Shown here one piece after another: positions 6,332-9,922 of a DNA stretch of 9,922 nucleotides. Source of the DNA: Candidatus Segetimicrobium genomatis (GTDB lineage: Bacteria; Sysuimicrobiota; Sysuimicrobiia; Sysuimicrobiales; Segetimicrobiaceae); the NCBI GenBank assembly GCA_005882445.1, contig VBAN01000086.1, positions 1 to 9,922 on the forward strand. The letters are read 5' to 3'. A program made the translations under genes and the position numbers. Under the pieces are notes generated by a model, which did no database searches, was not told where the DNA came from, and was given only the letters and a program-made list of their open reading frames with translations. The first letter of the stretch is position 1; the number at the start of each line of letters is the position of its first letter.

Positions 6332-6337
6332 GGTCAG
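6324..6337. promoter_or_regulatory. 14-bp perfect palindrome over the phosphoesterase stop codon
   Basis: CTGACCGCGGTCAG reads the same on both strands and includes the TGA stop of the phosphoesterase gene at 6334-6336. Its half-site CTGACCGC recurs at 6260-6267 within the direct repeat. The symmetry would suit a dimeric regulator of the downstream peptidase unit, but no regulator gene is in view. Confidence 0.35.
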
Positions 6338-7068
6338 CGGCCCACGGCGAGCCGTTCCGCCAGCGGCGCCGGGAGCCCCCGCACCGCCATCTTCTCCTGG
6401 GTCGCGGCGAACGGGTAGGCAAGACGCTGCAGCGTCACGGTGCGGGGTTTGGTCTCCATCAGGAGATAGCAGGCGCGGGGATCTCCGTCCCGCGGCTGGC
6501 CGACGCTTCCGGCGTTGACGATGTACCGGGACGTCCGTGCGAGCCGGACTGACTCCCCCGCCGGCAGGGACCGGGCGCTCAGGGTCCCGTCGGTCTCGAG
6601 GACAAAGGCTCCGGGAATGTGGGAGTGCCCCGCGAGGCAGAGGGAGAACGGATACTCGGAAAAAATCGCGAGCGACGTGGGAAGATCAAGGATGTACTCC
6701 TCAATGGGATCCCGGGGGCTGCCGTGGACCGCGAGAAACATCCGATCATCGATGCGGTGGGGAAGGGTGCCCAGCCACCGGCGGGTCTCGGCGGTCACCA
6801 TTCCGATCGTCCACTCGATCGCCGCGTGGGCCAGCGGGGAAAACGCGCTGGTGTCCAGGGCGCCGAGCGCGGCCAGATCGTGGTTGCCCACGAGGGCGGG
6901 GCCTCCGAGGCTCTCCACGCGGGATGCGCACTCGTTGGGATCGGGCCCGTAGCCGACGGTGTCATCCAGGCACAGGTAGACGTCGACGCGCTGCCGCCCC
7001 GCGTCGGCCAGCACGGTCTCCAGCGCCTCGAGGTTGCCGTGGACATCTGAGAACACCGCGTATCGCAC
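6334..7068 (-). CDS. Calcineurin-like metallophosphoesterase (YfcE/MJ0936-type)
   Basis: This 244-residue cytoplasmic phosphoesterase is of the compact family that cleaves phosphodiesters or phosphomonoesters with a two-metal centre. The metal ligands are present in order: Asp8 and His10 (SDVHGN), Asp36 (LDDTVGYG), Asn62 in GNHD (61-64), His115 (VHGSP) and His148/His150 (GHSH). The second motif is normally G-D-x-V-G-Y-G; here its first Gly is Asp (residue 35), an odd change beside the bridging metal ligand. The tail VNAGSVGQPRDGDPRACY (184-201) is typical of the YfcE/MJ0936-type subgroup. The substrate cannot be inferred. The start is a GTG at 7068, 18 bp after the hisIE stop and in the same frame. 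It has no clear ribosome binding site, so translation may depend on coupling to hisIE. Confidence 0.88.
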   Translation of the reverse strand: MRYAVFSDVHGNLEALETVLADAGRQRVDVYLCLDDTVGYGPDPNECASRVESLGGPALVGNHDLAALGALDTSAFSPLAHAAIEWTIGMVTAETRRWLGTLPHRIDDRMFLAVHGSPRDPIEEYILDLPTSLAIFSEYPFSLCLAGHSHIPGAFVLETDGTLSARSLPAGESVRLARTSRYIVNAGSVGQPRDGDPRACYLLMETKPRTVTLQRLAYPFAATQEKMAVRGLPAPLAERLAVGR

Positions 7069-7086
7069 GGAGAGGACGGCGCAGCG

Positions 7087-7782
7087 CTAGCGCCGGCGCC
7101 TGGCCAGTTCGGTAAAGACCTCGTTCGGCCGCGCGTCGAGAAACACCAGGAGGGCCAGGGAGTGGAACCAAAGGTCGGCGGTCTCCTCGACGAGCCGCTC
7201 GCGCGTCTCCTTCCGGGCGGCCCGGGTCACCTCGGCCGCCTCTTCCATGATCTTCTCATTGAGGCGGGCCAGCCCGTCCGCGAACAGCCGGGTCGCGTAC
7301 GAGCCTTCACGCGGATGCGCGCGCCGGTCCGCGAGGACCGCCGCGATCTCGTTCAGCACCCCGGCGGCGCCGTCAACCCTCACAGACGATCCGCTGGGCC
7401 GAGCCGGAGCCCCTGGCTCGGCGACCCCGGGCTCGGGTGCTATGGCTGGTTCGCCGTTCCCCGCGACCACCGTGCGGAAAAAGCAAGACCGCCGGCCGGT
7501 ATGGCACGCCGGCCCTGTCTGCTCGACGCGGAGCAACAGGGCATCGCCGTCGCAGTCGACCTGCATCCCCACCACCCGCTGGGTGTGTCCCGACTCCTCG
7601 CCCTTCCGCCAGAGCCGCCCCCGGCTGCGGCTCCAGTACCAGGCCTGCCCGGTCGTCAGGGTCTGCCGCAGCGCCTCGCGGTTCATGTGCGCGACCATCA
7701 GCACTTCGCCGGTGCCGGCGTCCTGCGCCACCGCGGTGATCAGCCCGTTTGCGTCATAGCGTATGGTGTCGGTCTCGCCCAT
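7087..7782 (-). CDS. hisIE: Bifunctional phosphoribosyl-AMP cyclohydrolase / phosphoribosyl-ATP pyrophosphatase
   Basis: This 231-residue fusion performs steps 2 and 3 of histidine synthesis: hydrolysis of phosphoribosyl-ATP to phosphoribosyl-AMP (HisE part) and ring opening to the ProFAR intermediate (HisI part). The HisI domain (about 8-106) shows [27 protein letters not shown] (48-66) and the zinc and magnesium site VDCDGD plus CHTGRRSC (Cys77, Cys93, Cys100). A Pro/Ala-rich linker follows (about 107-135). The HisE domain (about 138-231) has EGSYATRLF, the helix [10 protein letters not shown] with metal-binding glutamates, and [22 protein letters not shown]-type ribosome binding sequence at 7792-7799 precedes ATG 7782. 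It lies 57 bp after hisF; that gap is larger than others in the operon. Confidence 0.96.
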   Translation of the reverse strand: MGETDTIRYDANGLITAVAQDAGTGEVLMVAHMNREALRQTLTTGQAWYWSRSRGRLWRKGEESGHTQRVVGMQVDCDGDALLLRVEQTGPACHTGRRSCFFRTVVAGNGEPAIAPEPGVAEPGAPARPSGSSVRVDGAAGVLNEIAAVLADRRAHPREGSYATRLFADGLARLNEKIMEEAAEVTRAARKETRERLVEETADLWFHSLALLVFLDARPNEVFTELARRRR

Positions 7783-7839
7783 CGCCTGCCATCCTCCCCG
7801 GACGCCCCAAGGACGCCCTGGACTCGAACCCCCGAACGC
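7783..7839. other. hisF-hisIE gap with short direct repeats
   Basis: This 57-bp gap is the widest inside the his series. GGACGCCC occurs twice, at 7800-7807 and 7811-7818 (11-bp period), next to a TGGACTCGAACC string that resembles the complement of a tRNA T-arm. The neighbouring bases do not complete a T stem, so no tRNA is called. Apart from the hisIE ribosome binding site the role is unknown. Confidence 0.4.
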
Positions 7840-8598
7840 TCAGAGACGGATCGGGACGCCGGCCGCCGCCATGTGCGCCTTGGCCTCCGCGATGCTGTGC
7901 CGCCGGAAGTGAAACATCGAGGCGGCGAGCACCGCGTCCGCATCGGCCTGCTGGATGACCTCCACGAAATGCCGGGGATGGCCCGCGCCCCCGGAGGCCA
8001 CGACCGGCACCCCGACCGTCCGGGTGATCGCCCGAATCAGCGCGAGATCGTAGCCGTCTTCGTGCCCGTCCCGATCCATGCTGGTGACGAGGAGTTCGCC
8101 CGCGCCCCGCTCCGCCGCCTCACGCGCCCAGGCCGCGGCCTCGCGGCCGGCAGGCGTCCTCCCGCCGTGGATGTAGACCTCCCACCGATCGGCCGAGACC
8201 CGGCGCGCGTCGATCGCCACGACGATGCACTGGCTGCCGAATCGCAGGGCCGCCTCGCGGATCAGCTCCGGCCGCTCTACCGCCGCGGTGTTGATGCCCA
8301 CCTTGTCCGCGCCGGCGCTGAGCATCCGGCGAAGATCCTCGACGGTGCGCAGGCCGCCCCCCACCGTGAACGGGATCGTCAGCGCCTCCGCCGTCCGGCG
8401 GACCACGTCTTCCATGATCCCCCGGCGCTCGTGGCTGGCGGTGATGTCCAGGAAGACGATTTCGTCGGCGCCCTCATGATCGTACAGGACGGCGAGCTCG
8501 ACGGGGTCGCCCGCGTCGCGGAGGTTCACGAAGCTGGTGCCCTTGACGACGCGGCCGGCGGCGACGTCGAGGCAGGGGATCAGGCGGCGGGCGAGCAT
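7840..8598 (-). CDS. hisF: Imidazole glycerol phosphate synthase cyclase subunit
   Basis: HisF is the (beta/alpha)8-barrel half of the HisH-HisF complex. It uses ammonia delivered by HisH to turn PRFAR into imidazole glycerol phosphate and AICAR. At 252 residues it has family length. Catalytic Asp11 ([13 protein letters not shown]) and Asp130 (VVAIDARR) are present. The two phosphate-binding regions are TVGGGLRT (78-85) and [10 protein letters not shown] (199-208), and [10 protein letters not shown] (51-60) is the usual loop-2 strand. [12 protein letters not shown] (173-184) matches the family motif except that His-Glu replaces the common Thr-Lys. It starts 4 bp after the hisA stop with no separate strong ribosome binding site, suggesting coupling to hisA. 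Confidence 0.97.
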   Translation of the reverse strand: MLARRLIPCLDVAAGRVVKGTSFVNLRDAGDPVELAVLYDHEGADEIVFLDITASHERRGIMEDVVRRTAEALTIPFTVGGGLRTVEDLRRMLSAGADKVGINTAAVERPELIREAALRFGSQCIVVAIDARRVSADRWEVYIHGGRTPAGREAAAWAREAAERGAGELLVTSMDRDGHEDGYDLALIRAITRTVGVPVVASGGAGHPRHFVEVIQQADADAVLAASMFHFRRHSIAEAKAHMAAAGVPIRL

Positions 8599-8602
8599 CG
8601 GC

Positions 8603-9325
8603 CTACGCGGCGGCGGCCAGGAGATCCTCGAGCCGCGTCCGCCCCTCGTACAGCGCCCGGCCGACGACCACGCCCTCGGGCCCGCGCGGTGTGATGCGGC
8701 GCAGGCGGAGGACGTCGTCGACCGAGGCGATCCCGCCGGAGGCGATCACCGGCACGTCGACGTCCTGGAGGAACTGCTCGATCGCGGCGACGTTGGGCCC
8801 TCCCAGCATGCCGTCCTTGCCGATATCCGTGTAGATGATCCGCCGGGCGCCGGCCCGGACCGCGCGGGCCGCCGCGGCGGCGGCGGATTCCCCGGTGCGG
8901 GTGACCCAGCCGTCCACCAGCGCCTCTCCGTCCCGCGCATCGATCGCCACCGCGACGCGGTCGCCGAACCGGAGGCAGGCCTCTGCCAGCACGCCCCCGC
9001 CGTTGAGCGCGGCGGTCCCCAGAACCACGCGCGCCGCGCCCAGGCTCAGCCACCGCTCGACCGCGGCGAGGTCGCGCATCCCCCCGCCCACCTCCACGGG
9101 AATGCGCACCGCCTCGATGATCCGGCGAATGGCCTGCGCGTTGACCGGGACGCCGGCGAATGCGCCGTCGAGATCGACCACGTGCACCCAGGGGGCCCCC
9201 GCGGCCTCCCACCGCCGGGCCGCGGCGGCCGGATCGTCGCCGTAGACCCGCTCGCGGTCGGCGGCCCCTTGAATGAGGCGGACGCAGCGGCCGCCCCGCA
9301 CGTCAACGGCCGGAAGCACCAGCAC
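8603..9325 (-). CDS. hisA: ProFAR isomerase (phosphoribosylformimino-AICAR-phosphate isomerase)
   Basis: HisA is a (beta/alpha)8-barrel that isomerises ProFAR to PRFAR, the substrate of HisH-HisF, in the cytoplasm. The product is 240 residues, normal for the family. Asp8 (LPAVDVRGG) is the general base and Asp129 (VAIDARDG) the general acid. VGGGMRD (79-85) and [11 protein letters not shown] (194-204) bind the two phosphates, and [13 protein letters not shown] (166-178) is the variant of the usual TDI-x-x-DG motif. The first GTG, at 9325, is preferred because it yields the standard M-L-V-L-P-A-V-D start; a second GTG two codons later is possible. The 9325 start overlaps the 3' end of hisH by 23 bp, implying translational coupling. 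An Ala run (148-153) is a low-complexity helix. Confidence 0.96.
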   Translation of the reverse strand: MLVLPAVDVRGGRCVRLIQGAADRERVYGDDPAAAARRWEAAGAPWVHVVDLDGAFAGVPVNAQAIRRIIEAVRIPVEVGGGMRDLAAVERWLSLGAARVVLGTAALNGGGVLAEACLRFGDRVAVAIDARDGEALVDGWVTRTGESAAAAAARAVRAGARRIIYTDIGKDGMLGGPNVAAIEQFLQDVDVPVIASGGIASVDDVLRLRRITPRGPEGVVVGRALYEGRTRLEDLLAAAA

Positions 9326-9922
9326 CGACGGCCCACCGGGCAACGTTGGCGAGCATCCGTATGCCCCCCGCGCCCGATTTCTCTGGATGAAATTGCGTGG
9401 CCCAGACATTGCCGCGCCCGACGACGGCGGCGATCTCCCCGCCGTAGGCCACGGCGGCCGCGACCAGCGTGGGGTCCGCGGGGATCGCCTGGTACGAGTG
9501 GATGAAGTACGTGTACGTACCCGTCTCAATCCCCGCGAGGAGCGGCGATGGCCGGAGCACCGTGAGCGCGTTCCAGCCCATGTGCGGGATCTTCACCCGG
9601 CCGGAGAGGCGGACCACGCGGCCGGGCAGGATGCCGAGCCCCCGGTGGACGCCGTCCTCCTCGCTCTCCTCGAACAGCAGTTGCATCCCAAGACAGATCC
9701 CGAGGAACGGCCGCCCGGAGGCGACATAGGCCCGGATGCGGTCCACGAACCCCGTGGCGCGGAGGCGCGCCATCGCCGGCCCAAACGCGCCGTCGCCGGG
9801 GACAACGAGCACGTCCGCCGCGTCGAGGGCCCCCGGCGCATCGGTGATGCGAACGTCGAGCCCCTGCCGCTCCAACCCCTTCTGGATGCTGCGGAGGTTG
9901 CCGGCGCCGTAATCGACCACCG
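9303..9922 (-). CDS. hisH: Imidazole glycerol phosphate synthase glutaminase subunit, missing its first few codons
   Basis: HisH is the class I glutamine amidotransferase partner of HisF. It releases ammonia from glutamine and channels it into the HisF barrel. About 205 residues are in view, starting inside the usual I-V-D-Y-G-x-G-N-L strand, so only about two to four codons lie beyond the right edge. A GTG at 9920 could be misread as the start, but family alignment puts the start further out. Numbered from 9920, the nucleophile is Cys76 in GICLGMQLLF, with His178 and Glu180 in TQFHPEKSG completing the triad. PGDGAFG (41-47) is the oxyanion-region strand, with Asp in the place often held by Val or Gly. 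The 3' end overlaps hisA. It is the first gene seen of a his operon whose remaining genes must lie outside. Confidence 0.95.
   Translation of the reverse strand, partial: VVDYGAGNLRSIQKGLERQGLDVRITDAPGALDAADVLVVPGDGAFGPAMARLRATGFVDRIRAYVASGRPFLGICLGMQLLFEESEEDGVHRGLGILPGRVVRLSGRVKIPHMGWNALTVLRPSPLLAGIETGTYTYFIHSYQAIPADPTLVAAAVAYGGEIAAVVGRGNVWATQFHPEKSGAGGIRMLANVARWAVGAGASGR

Noticed and set aside
7811..7836. Possible tRNA gene or fragment between hisF and hisIE
   Set aside because: Only the T-loop-like string is present. The expected T-stem pairs fail beyond two bases and no acceptor, anticodon or D arm fits in the 57-bp gap.
7162..8694. Long plus-strand open frame across the hisIE-hisF region
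   Set aside because: It is antisense to two unmistakable his genes. Its length comes from high third-position GC on the other strand, and its product is Arg/Pro/Ala-rich without any recognised domain.
1..9922. CRISPR array, insertion sequence, prophage, toxin-antitoxin or defence system
   Set aside because: No regularly spaced repeats, transposase or integrase motifs, or paired small toxin-type frames were found. All substantial genes are accounted for by metabolism, proteolysis or phosphoester hydrolysis.

Overview
The window is a gene-dense, very GC-rich bacterial chromosome segment with strong third-position GC bias, short intergenic gaps, and several GTG starts preceded by GGAGG-type ribosome binding sites. 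It carries TCA-cycle genes, histidine biosynthesis, a cobalamin adenosyltransferase and an S9 peptidase. The membrane anchor of its succinate dehydrogenase resembles the non-classical type I recall from actinobacterial Sdh1. Together this suggests a high-GC soil, sediment or thermal lineage of the Terrabacteria type (actinobacteria-, Chloroflexi- or Armatimonadota-like). The phylum cannot be fixed from the sequence alone. No phage, insertion sequence, CRISPR array or RNA gene was found.

Left block (1-3584). A 139-bp divergent control region at 1149-1287 separates two transcription units. Leftward runs a succinate dehydrogenase/fumarate reductase unit: a four-helix membrane anchor (1148-513), then the flavoprotein (485 to the window edge). 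Rightward runs a class II fumarase/aspartase-family lyase (1288-2712), followed after 17 bp by a membrane-tethered ClpP/SppA-fold serine protease (2730-3584). Succinate oxidation and fumarate turnover therefore share one control region.

Right block (9922-3603, all on the minus strand). The tail of a histidine operon, hisH (cut by the window edge), hisA, hisF and a fused hisIE, makes the glutaminase, isomerase, cyclase and cyclohydrolase/pyrophosphatase of the pathway. It continues into a metallophosphoesterase, an S9 acylaminoacyl-peptidase-type gene and a PduO-type cob(I)alamin adenosyltransferase. The last gene converges on the protease gene with 18 bp between the stop codons.

Most of the content is housekeeping metabolism and I see no clear new defence or mobile system. 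The anomalies cluster in the 3.6-6.3 kb segment. The S9 peptidase is broken by a frameshift that a 5-bp tandem duplication explains exactly. The adenosyltransferase lacks a conserved ATP-side loop of about 14 residues and has a 14-bp tandem duplication over its start codon. A 14-bp perfect palindrome plus a 14-bp direct repeat lie at the phosphoesterase/peptidase junction. These look like decay, recent micro-rearrangement or assembly error, and can be tested by resequencing and comparison with relatives.
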